From positions 1 to 64,000 of the forward strand of contig JASAMV010005036.1 of assembly GCA_030248065.1 (NCBI GenBank): a stretch of 64,000 nt of DNA. The letters are read 5' to 3'. The translations under genes were made by a program, and so were the position numbers. The notes beneath the pieces are model-generated. The model did not search any database, was not told the origin of the DNA, and saw nothing but the letters and a program-made list of their open reading frames with translations. Source of the stretch: Rhynchonema sp. JSB1_4. Lineage: Eukaryota; Nematoda; Chromadorea; Monhysterida; Xyalidae. Shown in pieces: positions 34,724-46,940 of the stretch (its first letter is position 1; every line of letters starts with the position of its first letter).

Positions 34724-37700
34724 CTGAGGCAGCAAACATGCGGGGTAATTGCTGCTGCTTGGGGGCGAGGCACCATGATATTCCTCCGCGCGCGCGCCCA
34801 GCCCGTACACAAAGCAAGGCCAAACAGGTGTGTCAGCGGGAAAGAGGCGAAAGTCATCGCAATAATTAACCGTGACTGCGTGCGAACGCGATTGAAAGAA
34901 AGAACAAGAACTTGGCGTTCATGGTTATGTGTCAAATAAGCCAATCACAGTAATAAGATGGTCTTTTTGAATACAAACTCTCAGATGTTCCCATTTAGAT
35001 TTGTAAATTTTTCTCAATCCACGATTAGTACACGTGGTTGAACCAACCCGATCCTGTTAGCTACACGGAAGGCTGTACCTAAATGCGATAAGTACCAGCC
35101 GAATGCTGTCGTAGTTTGTTATGAACCCAGATCGTCAACCATTAGTTACCATGTATTTGCATATTCTATCTGATTCAATCATCGAATACGCGTGTCACAT
35201 AAAGCGATTACTAAGTAAGCAAAGCGGGCGGGACTACTGTTTACAGCGTGTGAGGAAAAAGTTAGCATCTTCTGAAACGCCCTCATTTTTCAAATCTCAA
35301 CTACCTTTGTATAGGCATGCCGCTCATGTGTATGCCATTAGTATTGCCGTGTAAAAAGCGCGCTTTACCAAGGCTTGAAGTTTGTGAATCGACAAACTGC
35401 ACATCAAACTTGAGCCAGCAAGCTGAGCGCGCACAACGCACAAATCTCGACCTTGCAGCTGCCGGATATGATATCGTGGGCAAGATCTCAGTGCACTCAA
35501 CGCACGAAACAAATTTCGTATTGTTTATTGTTTTATTTTAATTTTTATTTTTTACGAATTAACATTAACAAAGAGAAATTTACCATTATTATGCACGAGA
35601 CCATTCTAGTTTAGTAACGGGATCACAAATTCACGTGGCAATGCAACGTGAGGGATTCAATTATTTCAAGACCGTAGCAAATCCATTTTTTTGCCCATCT
35701 GGACTGCATCAGCCTGTGCTTGTTTCGTTGAGCGCGCACTGGCCAAAACACAGACAGATAGTGCTTGCCAATTGATTCTAGCTATGTTTGACATCACGCA
35801 ACCGAAAAGAAAACCCGTGCAAAAAGAAGCGCGGAATTGTAATCTGCCTTTTCCTGCTATTTGCGACCACTAAACAACGTTTTGGAAAGAACTGCAACAT
35901 TCGACCTAACAACCGATCAGCTGCACTGTCAACTGAGCAACGAAAGCGAGTGCAGCCTCGGCCCTGCACGCCGACTATAAACCGATCAATAGTGCACAGC
36001 TGGCCCCACATCGCTTCGTCTTACGTCACGGTGCAGGGAGAATGCCACATGAAGACATCACATCAGAAAAACGACTTGTTCGCGAACTTCATAAAAGTCA
36101 TTGTATCGGCTGAAAATGGCCACCGCATCATAAACAAACCAAAGGTCAGTTGGTGCATGCTGTGCCTAGATCTTTGCACTGTTGCGCTCTTAATTTGCAG
36201 AGAAGTATAACAACTTAGACGAAACATATTAGGAGTACTACATCGTGTTCGGCGAGACACGAGATAATTTTAATCCAAACGCAGAATATCGTTCAGGAGC
36301 AAATCTTCGCGTACGCGCCCACATCGCCATTCCCGATACAGTTGCTCGGACAACAGCATTGAGCCGAAAAGCACTACACCTACCACCATGCGCTGATCTG
36401 CGCTCTAGTTTGCAGGATGCGTGGAATGTGAGCATGTTAACCAACGGACACGATTGATGTAGACGAATGATGACCACCACATGGACGCAGGCTAACGCTG
36501 TTACGACACGCGCACCACTGATGTGGCTCGCGACTTAGGAGTGAGCGCCAAGTAATGGAAAACTGCAATGGAGATGGACACGAATGACGGACACTCAAAG
36601 CGCGCCACGCGCGCTAACGCTTGGCGCTCGCGACTTTGGAGTGAGCGCCAAGCAATGGAAAACCAGTGCGCGCTCAACGAAACAAGCACAGGCTGATGCA
36701 GTCCAGATGGGCAAAAAAATGGATTTGCTACGGTCTTGAAATAATTGAATCCCTCACGTTGCATTGCCACGTGAATTTGTGATCCCGTTACTAAACTAGA
36801 ATGGTCTCGTGCATAGGGTGGCATTTTCGAAACGGTGTAAAGCTCAGTTGGGTGTAAAGGTCGGTGTCAGCTGAATCGAAAGCTCGGTCGGTGTCAGCTC
36901 GGTGTAAACATGAAACATTCCACGTTAACAGCAGGCAATGTTTCATGTTTACACCGAGCTGACACCGACCGAGCTTTCGATTCAGCTGACACCGACCTTT
37001 ACACCCAACTCACCTTTACACCGTTTCGAAAATATCACCCATAATAATGGTAAATTTCTCTTTGTTAATGTTAATTCGTAAAAAATAAAAATTAAAATAA
37101 AACAATAAACAATACGAAATTTGTTTCGTGCGTTTTGAATGCACTGAGATCTTGCCCACGATATCATATCCGGCAGCTGCAAGATTGAGATTTGTGAGTA
37201 GTGCGCGCTCAGCTTGCTGGCTCAAGTTTGATGTGCAGTTTGTCGATTCACAAACTTCAAACCCAGGTAAAGCGCGTTTTTTGCGGCAATACTAATGGCA
37301 TACACATGAGCGACATGCCTATACAAAGGTAGTTGAGATTTGAAAAATGAGGGCGTTTCAGAAGATGCTAACTTTTTCCTCAGACGCTGTAAACAGTAGT
37401 CCCGCCCGCTTTGCTTACTTAGTAGTCGCTTTATGTGACACGCGTATTCGATGATTGAATCAGATAGAATATGCAAATACATACATGGTAACTAATGGAT
37501 GATGATCTGGGTCCATAACAAATTCAGCATACAGCATTCGGCTAATACAGTACTTATTGCATTTAAGTACAGCCTTCCGTGTCGCTAACTGGATCGGGAG
37601 GCAAAGTTGGTTCAACCCCGCGTACTAACTGTGGATTGAGAAAAATTTACAAATCTAAAAGGGAACATCTGTGAGTTTGCACTCAAAACGACCATCTTAT

Positions 37701-37923
37701 TACTGTGATTGGCTTATTTGACACATAACGATGAACGCCAAGTTCTTGTTCTTTCTTTCAATCGCGTTCGCACGCAGTCACGGTTAATTATTGCGATGAC
37801 TTTCGCCTCTTTCCCGCTTACCTGTTTGGCCTTGCTTTGTGTGCGGGCCGGGCGCGCGCGCGGAGGAATATCATGGTGCCACCCCCAAGCTGCAGCAATT
37901 GCCCCGCATGTCTGCTGCCTCCA
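34724..37923. repeat. 3.2-kb palindrome Y
   Basis: The left arm (about 34724-35740) and right arm (36663-37923) are inverted copies at high identity. Example: GAGGCAGCAAACATGCGGGG and its inverse at the outer ends. The right arm is longer because MITE D2 has inserted at 36816-37040. The 0.9-kb centre has a direct repeat (GAGTGAGCGCCAAG at 36541 and 36637). No transposase or other gene is recognised. Open frames in one arm have mirror images in the other. Confidence 0.85.
36816..37040. mobile_element. Palindromic MITE D2 in the right arm of Y
   Basis: GGGTGGCATTTTCGAAACGG ends. 3-bp duplication ATA at 36813-36815 and 37041-37043. The left arm of Y (near 35585-35600) is the empty site. Confidence 0.92.
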
Positions 37924-39827
37924 ACAAAAGCATTTTTATCGGCTGGACACAGCTTAGTTGGACCGGTATGGTATGTATGCATGTAGTATATTTCGTGTGT
38001 TTACGGTTCAGTTGATGTGATATTTGTAAAGCCTCTCTCTGTTCTTTAATACCTTTCACTATTTTAGCATGAGCGACAAAAAAGATAATGTGCCATTGCA
38101 TCTACGTATTTTGTATCTGATCGTCCTCTTTGTACTTCTCATGTATCATGGCACTTTTATTACTCTTCATTTTCTCATATTCTATGTGTTTCTGGGTCAC
38201 TATATTATTCAAACCTGATCTGAAAAGTTCTGTTTCACATTCGTTCGTCATGTACTGTCAGACATTGCTTCTACCCATGAAATTGAATGAAATTAAACGA
38301 AAAAGATGAACACGAAGTTGTGGTATTGACCATGGTGCGATACACGGTTGTTACTTTCCGCCGACCACCCTAAAAAAACCAACAAAATGAAATTTACCAA
38401 ACACGCAAATTATTCAGATTGTTGTATTAGACAACTGCTGAGACCCAGAACGTGTCAGAAATGGAAAGAGCATGTTCGCAAGCCTGTAAATACGTGTCAT
38501 CGACTTATGCCGACAGGTTTACGTCGCGCGAAACGCTAAAAACTCGGATCATCTTGGGGTTGTGCGTTCCTGAAAGTGCACTGAGCAGAACTTAGCCATG
38601 TGGAGTGACAAAAGTGGCTGACAAACCGATGACTGTTGTTCGAGCAAAGGCACACTTAAACACACATATAGGAGCGTATACAATCAAACAGCGAATACCT
38701 CCACGCAGTGAACCCCGACAAACGGTGAATCGCTCTGATGAAACAGTCCTCAAATTCATGCAATGATCACATGCTGTGCTCCAAATGGTGAAAATTATTC
38801 AAAAGTCGTAGTGCTTGTAGCTCATTATGAACATTATTCATGGTGAACAAAACGGTCGGGTCCCGTTCTGCTCACCATCGCCTGTATAAACTTTGCTGGC
38901 ATTGTCAGGTCGGGGGTGCTATGCAGCTTGCGACGTCGTTGTTGAAAGTTGCTCTCTTGTCAGTTGTAAGAAACGCTCACGCTGAACAAAGTCACGGAAG
39001 CAGTCCAGAGACCTATACATTGCAGTTTTCCCGTGTGGGACCATAACACATCATCGTTTGCTGATGTGCCCCTACGTGCGACTCCTTGCCCACCCGGACA
39101 CGGGCTTGGAGGTGCGCAGACCACATACATATGTGCGCTGTTTTGAAATTTGGGCTCGTGCGCATTTGTGCGTAAACTGATTGTTTAGTGGATCGATCAT
39201 TTTTTGCTCGCACGCACCGAAAACAACAGCAAAAATGATAAACATAATCAATAGCTTTGGTGATGGAGTCATGCTTCATCTTCGCATTTCAACATGAAAA
39301 CGGCAGCAAACCCTTACGTTGTGTCGAGACAAGACAGCAGTTTACTGGCCAAACGGCGAACACAACGCTTCAAACGGACCATGTATGAAAACTGAAATTG
39401 CTCCTATGCAGGGCTTGTTCCATTTCAAGTGCTTCAAGTACTATTTATCCAGTGCCTGTTAGCGTTTGGCAGTCATTTTCAGTGAGCTGCAGGCGTCACG
39501 TGTCAGTCCCACATTATGGGACCAAGTTCGGTACATGTCAAGCTAGCCCAGTATACCGACCCATTATAGAGTAAAAATTGAACGAAAAAGTTTTGAAATT
39601 TTTGAGACACTCGAAAATTCAGACCAATTTTCCACGAAAAGTCATTGAACGTTAGGCAGGTTCAGAAAGGACCAAAGAGCAAGTAATATCATTCTTCGGT
39701 CGCTGTGTCGACGGAAATGTCAATGTTGAATGCGCCGATTTACCTACCGACAGACAAAGGACAGATCTAACGGGTCCGGGGACATCGTCGCGCGTTTTGA
39801 TTTGGTCGCGCGTATTTTCAACTAGCT
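37924..39827. other. Stretch with no recognised feature
   Basis: No gene, repeat family or RNA gene could be supported on either strand. Confidence 0.4.
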
Positions 39828-39922
39828 TGGGTTTAGGCTAAGGCTTAGACTTAGGCTTATGATTGGGCTTAGGCTTAGGCTTAGGCCTACACTTCAGCTC
39901 AGGCTTAGGCTTAGGCTTCCAG
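39828..39922 (+). repeat. Interstitial TTAGGC (telomere-like) array
   Basis: About a dozen GGCTTA-phase units, many exact (GGCTTAGGCTTAGGCTTAGG) and others degenerate. TTAGGC is the canonical nematode telomere unit. Confidence 0.85.
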
Positions 39923-42478
39923 CGTTACCTAACAGTCAGATATGTTGTAATTCACAAAACGCGCGACCATGTGACAAAGAGCGACGATGTCTCACAACCA
40001 TCTAACGCAATGCGTGCCCACAAGGCTAAATCGTATCCTTATTTATCTGTAATCTTTTGTGCAAAACACGTCCACAAGACAGCAACTCGTCGATTTATGT
40101 GGTTGTATAAATTTTCGTTAACAGAAAATTGAGATGAAGACAAACTGCGAGAAGAAGCACACTTTGAACGAAAATAGAATGCAACTACACAAGTTGTGAT
40201 ATCGCTGGCTAATACTTTTGTCGTCAAATCATTTCGTCAAATCAAACACTAATACCTCTGAGCCCCAACTGAGCGCGAGAAAATATTATACATACATATG
40301 ATTTGATGAATAAATGATTTGACGCGGTGATTTGACGACATTACTACAAGCCATATCGCTTTTCGGTGCTCTCAGCAGTGGATCTGCGATTGTTGTTTGT
40401 GAAAGTCTTGTTCTTGTTGCCGGAAGCGCATATACTATGATCGCTGGTATGTTTATTGCTTACAACATTGACATGTTTGGCAAGTACTGTGTATTTATGT
40501 TGTAGTTGAACACAATTATCGGAGACAAATCACGCAAATCACCTGGAAAAAAACAACGGCGCTGTTTTGCTGTCATCGCGCACAAACTCAACCAGACACA
40601 CATACTGCAAAGTGGTTGACACAATGTCCTAATATTTTATACAGCACAAATGCTTACCGCGAAAACTCATTTTCAGCACACGGCCAAAAATGCGTCAGGA
40701 ACAATATCATACATTGCGTTATTTGTTTCGATAAGGGTATCAATGGAATTTTTCGTTAATTTTTCACATGCTGAAAACATCGCTGATGAGGTTTGAGGCC
40801 CAACTATGTATTCTTCGTTCACTCATGCAACACGAAACGAATTCTCGCGCGCTGATTGGCTGGAGCCAGGCTGTCGTGAGTGAGAACCCATCAGCGTAGG
40901 AAAATTTGTGTTGTGTTGCGTCAGAGAACGAAGTACAGCCTTTACGTATCATATATTCATATATTTATCATCATTGTTCTAAATTTTACCAAAGTGAGCA
41001 TATCAACTTTTTTCTGTGTGTTTAAGATGGTGCAATTAATTCCCCAATCTACTGTATGTCACGTCTTATGCCACATAGAACTGCCTTGCTTTCATGCGAC
41101 ACAACTTCCTCGTTCTATGTCCCACTTCTTCCTTGTTTACTTGTGGCACTCTTCCGCTTGCCATGATTGCGCTCATAAATCTGGCAGCAGGTTGCCTACG
41201 CTGCGCTTTTCAGAACACAAAAGATTTAAAGAGATCAAAAACATGAATGGCTCATTGAGCACATGAGCGTTTTCAGGCTGCCATGTGATCCGTGTCTGTA
41301 ATTAATACTTCACTGATGAATAATAAAAGGAGATGAAAACACACGCAAGAAAAGTGCAAAATTTTTTTGCTTCGTGATGACGACGAAGCGGTGGCCTTGC
41401 GATTGGACAACGCCGGTTTGGGCAAGACCACTTTGAGCAAAAAAAAAGAGCAAAGCCAAAAGAACAAAAGCTCTCATTTCGTTCTAATGCCTCCGGCAGA
41501 CTGATTTTGGTTTCAGGCTTGGGCTTAGGACCGGGCTTTCACTTAGGCTTAGTTTTGCGTTTGGGCAGGCTTAAACTTAGGCCTTTACACTTAAGCTTAG
41601 TTTTGCGTTTGGACATACATAGCTTAGGCTTGGGGTTATTCGTTTTTAGGTTCTGCGCTTCTGGACTCTGCTCTTTCTTGCTCTAACCGAATTTGCTCAA
41701 TTGCCCGTGCGCCGACGCGAAGCACGCTGCTCATGTAATTCAGCTTCATTATCCACGCATGTCCAAAGCCTGACTTTCTTACAAAGCACTCAGCGAGGCA
41801 TGAACTTCGGGAATTTGGTGTACTCAGTCAGGCATGTACCGTAGACCTTCATTGAGATCTTCCTTCTTCCCGTCAGCCTGTGGGTGTTACACCTAACGAG
41901 GGCACACAGTCGCATTGCAGGTAGTACGAATATTGAGCATGAGCAAATGCGCAGACCACGTCCATGAAGGCGGAAATACTAGCGGCGAAGAATAGGTCAT
42001 GGTTTATATGAGGAGCAACATAGATGTCGTCTAACAAAGACACATTTTTAAAAAACTGTCTAAATTTGGAACACCTTAGCAACCCACAAACGGGCACCGA
42101 AGCTGAAAACGGACCATATTTCGTCCTATAGTCCCGCCGAAATATTTACGGTTCCCGTAGAAACGGAATATATTTCAGGGTTCCGTGATTTTCAAAATAA
42201 ATCTATGTAATTCCCGTTTTTCGGTTTACGTGTGTCCCACCTGAGTCCGTCCTGAATGTTGTAGATGTGCTGAAGTCAAATTGAACGGTATATGCAGCCG
42301 CCTAATTTAGTCACGTCACCAGTCGATATTGATAGTTGCTTACATGTCTGCGACGGTCAGGCGGGCTCCTTTAATTGGCAGGCAAGCATGTAGGACAAGC
42401 TCACGTTTTGCTCACACCGAATAACCCAATAAAGTGAAATGTCATGCACGCGTGTAACTCATAACAAAATAGCTGGTA
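39923..42478. other. Spacer with a second degenerate TTAGGC tract
   Basis: An H-family element at 40208-40355 is listed separately. 41509-41640 has scattered GGCTTAGG/ACTTAGGC units. No gene seen. Confidence 0.45.
40208..40355. mobile_element. H-family inverted-repeat element
   Basis: TTGTCGTCAAATCATTTCG at the left and GATTTGACGACATTACTA at the right, with GAGCCCCAACTGAGCGCGAG inside, as in the other H copies. Confidence 0.65.
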
Positions 42479-42711
42479 TAGTAAATTTCCAAATTCGCTG
42501 CCGCACAGTAAAATACGCCACATATAATACTTAATGTCACGTTCTAAACCCGAAAGTCAACTTTTGAACATTCGGACAGCCAACACACACGCAGCTTGCT
42601 GCCAGCCAGGCAGCTGCGCGGAATGTTTCAAAACTGCCCGTGGTTAGCGTTCGGGTTTAGAACGTGACATTAGCTATTTCATTGTGCGGCAGCGAATTTC
42701 GAAATTTACTA
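42479..42711. mobile_element. Palindromic MITE C2 (uninterrupted)
   Basis: TAGTAAATTTCCAAATTCGC ends with TA at 42477-42478 and 42712-42713. It gives the empty site for D1 of copy C1. Confidence 0.88.
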
Positions 42712-42734
42712 TAGGACATAACAAAAACATTATA

Positions 42735-43065
42735 GTCCGTGAGCATTGAGCGCAAGTCGGACCCACGTGCCCTGAAATGGCCTATCAAAAGAAAAATATT
42801 AATGCACGGATAAATTAGCACAAACGCAAGTGTATTGATGCGACACGAATCTCGATAGTAGTTACGTGACACTGATTAACTGCATGTAGACCGAATAATG
42901 ACGAACCCCTTTATCGACCGTAACATTGAGCTCAAAAGTAGGACTATCGCCATGAAAAGGCGTATCAAAGCAACATTATTAATGCTCCGATAAATAAGCA
43001 CAAAAGCTAGTGCATGTGGATGCACGAGTCTATCCAGATGTTTACGTGGCACATCAATAATTAGT
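42735..43065 (+). promoter_or_regulatory. Tandemly duplicated upstream block
   Basis: Two diverged direct repeats, about 42735-42890 and 42912-43065. They share in order: AACATTGAGC-like, TGAAAwGGCsTATCAAA, TATTAATGC, CGGATAAATTAGCACAAA and TTACGTGrCAC. They end about 150 bases before the start codon of the peptide-precursor gene. A regulatory role is an inference from position and conserved blocks. Confidence 0.5.
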
Positions 43066-43074
43066 TCGAGAAAA

Positions 43075-43084
43075 ATCTATAAAG
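43075..43084 (+). promoter_or_regulatory. TATA-like element
   Basis: TCTATAAAGT about 130 bases upstream of the ATG at 43210, directly after the duplicated block. Confidence 0.45.
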
Positions 43085-43209
43085 TTGATGTTGGCGAAAA
43101 TAAACCGTCAGTCGTGCTTCGAGAAGTTCGTGTCTCAACTCCGTCTGCTCTTACAACAACTCTACTGCTTTCTCGAAAACAAACTGATTTATTAACTAAT
43201 CAAGCAATA

Positions 43210-43930
43210 ATGCCCAAATGTGCAACGTTGTTTGCGCTTCTGTGCGCCATTTGGTTTACGATGCAAATGTGTGCGGCCGCAAAGGTCTTTTGTCGATGGC
43301 GTCATTGGAACTGGAATCCAAGGTACGTTTTCACCATCCTGACTTCTAGCGGTGTCAAACTTGATGATCAGGTCGGATTGGATTTGCTTTGGTCACGGGA
43401 CTTTAACGAGTTGTAGATATATACCGTATTTGCCCTACAAGAACACGAGATTTTCATCGTGTGGTACAAGTTTTATGAAAGGGGGAAAATTTGCCATCAC
43501 CAGCAATTTGATGTACGTCCGACCATCAAAACACGTCCGTCCCACCGACCTTATTTTCTGTCCAAGTAACACGTCAGTCAAATCTTTCAGATGCTACGAG
43601 CGGCTGGAGTCGCGAGCGAGACGGATCCATAAACCCTCCGCGCACAACAAACAATCCAAAACAGCCAATCTGGTCGAGCTTCTGGTGACAGGTGCCGGGC
43701 GCGGACCACCTCCGAAAACGATCAACGCGCGAATCAGCAAGCGAAGAGCTGTGCAGCCCGCCGCAGCGACAACGACAACAACGCCCAAACCAGTGCCGAC
43801 AACAGCGAAGGCGAAAAACGCGGTCCCTGATAAAAATGATGAGCTTCGTTTTCGCGATTGCTGGTTTTCGGCCGCCCATTGCATCATGCTGTCACAATTG
43901 ACACACGATAGTGTCATCATACGGTCCTGA
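43210..43930 (+). CDS. Secreted peptide precursor with allatostatin-C-like Cys ring
   Basis: Two exons, 43210-43322 and 43591-43930, join in phase (AG + A) to give 150 aa. The donor is AG/GTACGT and the acceptor CTTTCAG. Residues 1-24 are a signal peptide (LFALLCAIWFTMQMCAAA). A basic, Pro/Thr-rich spacer with dibasic sites (SRARR, SKRRA) follows. Near the C-terminus is RFRDCWFSAAHC. Allatostatin-C peptides of arthropods read RYRQCYFNPISCF: two Cys six residues apart, an aromatic pair after the first Cys, basic residues before it, and a location at the precursor end. The match is in layout and in R-aromatic-R-x-C-aromatic-F-[NS]. It is not exact, and there is no dibasic site immediately before the candidate peptide. 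Expected role if correct: neuropeptide of the somatostatin/allatostatin-C type. Otherwise, an unidentified small secreted protein. Confidence 0.6.
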
Positions 43931-44875
43931 GTTGAGCTCGGATTAATATGTGTTATCCCTATTTGCCAATAGGTATCCTCTAGCTTCTATGTACAAAATG
44001 AATTGATGTTACAGTATATGTATGTGTGTATATGTCACTGGCACCAAAAGGCACCGAAGCACCTTAAAGTTTAGACTCAAAAGACCTTATTATCGTTATC
44101 AAAATAACGCACGACCCTCGTCTCTGTGGGCATAAGTGAATTGATGTTACCGTGTATAGTCCAGCCAATTGTGGACAAGACACGTGCAAAACATACATAT
44201 GCGTCTAATGTTTCGAAAACACAAAAAAGAATACGTGTATGTTTTACGCGTGGTTTTTTCCTGGGAATTGATCTGCAGAGGGGCAGCAAAATCTGAGACA
44301 GCCAACGTCTAAAAATTCGTCTCAGAGCATAATGGACTTATACTTGCATATAGATGTTTGTGACAAAGGCACCAAAGCACTTACGTGAAGATAGTCGAAC
44401 ACAAAAATGTCTGCACTGTTAGGCCTAGGTAATGCACTGTGGGTCCCACCCATGTCACCGAACAGCTGACTGTTTTGATACGTTTACGTTCAGCTCTGTA
44501 TTCGCAGTAATCGGCATGTCAGCAAACTTTGTTGACAAGAACGTTGCTATAGTACGTCTGGATAGGAGGTGCCATGCCAATTACTGCGTAGTATTTGCGG
44601 TCATTGATTTGGGATATTCTACAGTATAATTTTACATATCATAATTCAACTAACCGTCTCCAGTTTGCTGGCTGAGCGCTGCAAGGACTAATCACCCCAT
44701 GCATAAATAGGTACAAAACAAATATAAATAGGTACGATTTTGCTATTATTATCCTGAAGCTGGTTCAGTAATGCAACCGAGTATACCGTATACATACACA
44801 TATATAATATATAAACGTGCATGTTTTTGTGTTCGATAAAACTTATCAAGCATAATCGCCTGCTTTTAAACCGGC
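43931..44875. other. Spacer
   Basis: Short direct similarities only: TGAATTGATGTTAC near 44000 and 44138, and GGCACCrAAGCAC near 44050 and 44368. No gene seen. Confidence 0.4.
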
Positions 44876-44892
44876 CTAAGGGCGCGGCCAGG

Positions 44893-46046
44893 TATTGGTC
44901 GCACAATGACTATATGAGAATCCATCCCCATATTTTTCCTACATCGGCAAGGAGGGTTTCTGGCGATTTTTTCAAATTGAATCAGGTTTTGACAAGGAGT
45001 TATTTTCTCTTTCTTTTCCCGATTTATTTATCGGGAGTGATCAACGTGTGTGTGCTGTAATCGATTTCACACACAAAGCGTGTAATACGTGGCTACAGTC
45101 AGTGGTTAATAAAAAAATTTTTTTATTCAAACCCCATTTTTTTTTTAAAAAAAAAATTTTTTTTTTAATTAAAAAAAAATTTTTTTTATTCCAGCCAAAA
45201 ACTGCCAGAAACGAAAAAAAATGAGCGCTAAAGCAAAAAATAGTGGCATTTTTCTTCCATAACGTGTGGTAAGTGCATATAAAGCACTCACGACACGAAA
45301 ACAATACTAAACAATGGTCAATGAGTACCAACAGTAGTCAGGTACACACCCGTACACTTCCTCCACGTGGTGTGGGTGCCTTGGTGTGGCTTTGTGACAC
45401 TCAAGACGGTAAATTTGGGTGAAACTATTGCCTCTTGGTACACGACCAATGCAAATATGTGACAAACAGTGTAAATATAGAGTGAATATCACACCGAATC
45501 ACTGCTTTCGGGTCTGTTGCATGGATAAATGCATGCCCACCCAGTCACATGTACATGTGTAATCATATGAGAGGCCATGTGAGTGTGTGCACTATGTCTA
45601 GATGCCACAAAACAACGATTATGGCACCCAATACACCCATGGTAGGGTCGGGTGATGTTAACAGTAGCAATTTTTATGCAAAAAATAGCACTTTTAGAGC
45701 AAAAAAATAGAGAAATTTTCGAATTTTGAAATAATAAAAAAAAAATTTTTTTTTTAACTTTTGGAACGAATTTTTTTTTTTAAAAAAAAATTTTTTTTTT
45801 AATAAAAAAAAAAAAATTTTTTTTTTTAAAAAACCACTGGCTACAGTAACCCGAGCCCGAACCATTTCGGTTGCGTAGAATTCAGGGTGAAACTTCAGCA
45901 CACGTGTGTTTTTATTCTTCTCACTGATAAGCATGCAAAGTTTTTGTCAAAACCAGGTCCAATTTGAAAAAAATGCCAAATATCCGCCTTTTCAATGCAG
46001 GAAAATTAGGGGGATGGATTCTCATGTAGTCATTGTGCGACCAATA
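44893..46046. mobile_element. Element K nested in J
   Basis: TATTGGTCGCACAATGACTA and its inverse delimit it; the arms also share GAGAATCCATCCCC and a TTTCAAATTGrA stretch. Fragments of the same end occur at 19390 and 34176. Element X splits it. Confidence 0.75.
45100..45839. mobile_element. hAT-like element X nested in K
   Basis: CAGTGGTTAA at the left and AACCACTG at the right, long A/T runs, and a perfect 8-bp duplication GCTACAGT (45092-45099 and 45840-45847). The end sequence differs from L, W1 and W2. Confidence 0.88.
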
Positions 46047-46940
46047 CATACGTATGTAGATGCGGACTGCGGACATTGAAAATATTCTGTGTCCAATGTC
46101 CGCAGTCCGCAGTCCGCATCTACCTGGCCGCACTTGCGGACTGCGGACTGCGGACAATCGAAACATTTCGTTGATGTGTTTGCTAGTAAGCATACAACTA
46201 CAGGGTTGTAAACATGCAACTTCAACACCGTGCATAATACTGTGTTGTCTTCTGCTGTTGTCTGAAACATCCATGTAATATCTGCCAACTCCAATAATCG
46301 AGAGCCAACACACGCGCAACGGATACGCGCGCAACTGACGGCTGCCACGTATCACACACAGCAAACACAGAATAAGGACACACACGTTCGAATGTTTCAT
46401 GGTATTGAATGGCAGGCAACAGGGTAGGATTTCACGTTGCAATATATTCACAACCCTGTAGTTGTATATCGCACTAGCAAACACAATCAAAAAATGTTTC
46501 GATTGTCCGCAAACCGCAGTCCGCAAGTGCGGCCAGGTAGATGCGGACTGCGGACTGCGGACATTGGACATTGTTTTTTTTCAATGTCCGCAGTCCGCAG
46601 TCCGCATCTGCCTGGCCGCGCCCTTAGCGTGTGAGCGTGTTAGTGCCCTTTCCAGCATGATCCGGTAAGAAAGCGACAGCATTCAAAACTAATTTTAACA
46701 GCATTCAATTTCAAACAACGCAACATCTCTTCAGTTTGTATTTTCTCAAATTATATTTTACACAACGCATTTGCATTGCATATACAACAATATATTTTTT
46801 AATCGTCGGTTCCGCACCAGAGCTGGCTTCGGTTTGGTTGATGTTTCATACATGATTACAATGCCTATCACCCAAATAATCATTAGGAATCGCAAACGAA
46901 AAGTGATTTGATCATATTGAACACATTCTTCTCCCCGCGT

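Larger units (their letters stand above)
44876..46626. mobile_element. Element J: outer layer of a three-level nest
   Basis: CTAAGGGCGCGGCCAGG at the left and its inverse CCTGGCCGCGCCCTTAG at the right. The inner arms consist of GTCCGCAGTCCGCAGTCCGC repeats. Element K splits the left arm. The centre (46195-46460) is a further inverted repeat around ACAACTACAGGGTTGT. Confidence 0.75.

Noticed and set aside
34714..37957. Pairs of near-identical ORFs on opposite strands
   Set aside because: Mirror images from the two arms of palindrome Y; no known domain.
43574..43920. Minus-strand open frames of about 100 codons
   Set aside because: Antisense shadows of the second exon of the peptide precursor, which has signal peptide, splice phase and motif support.
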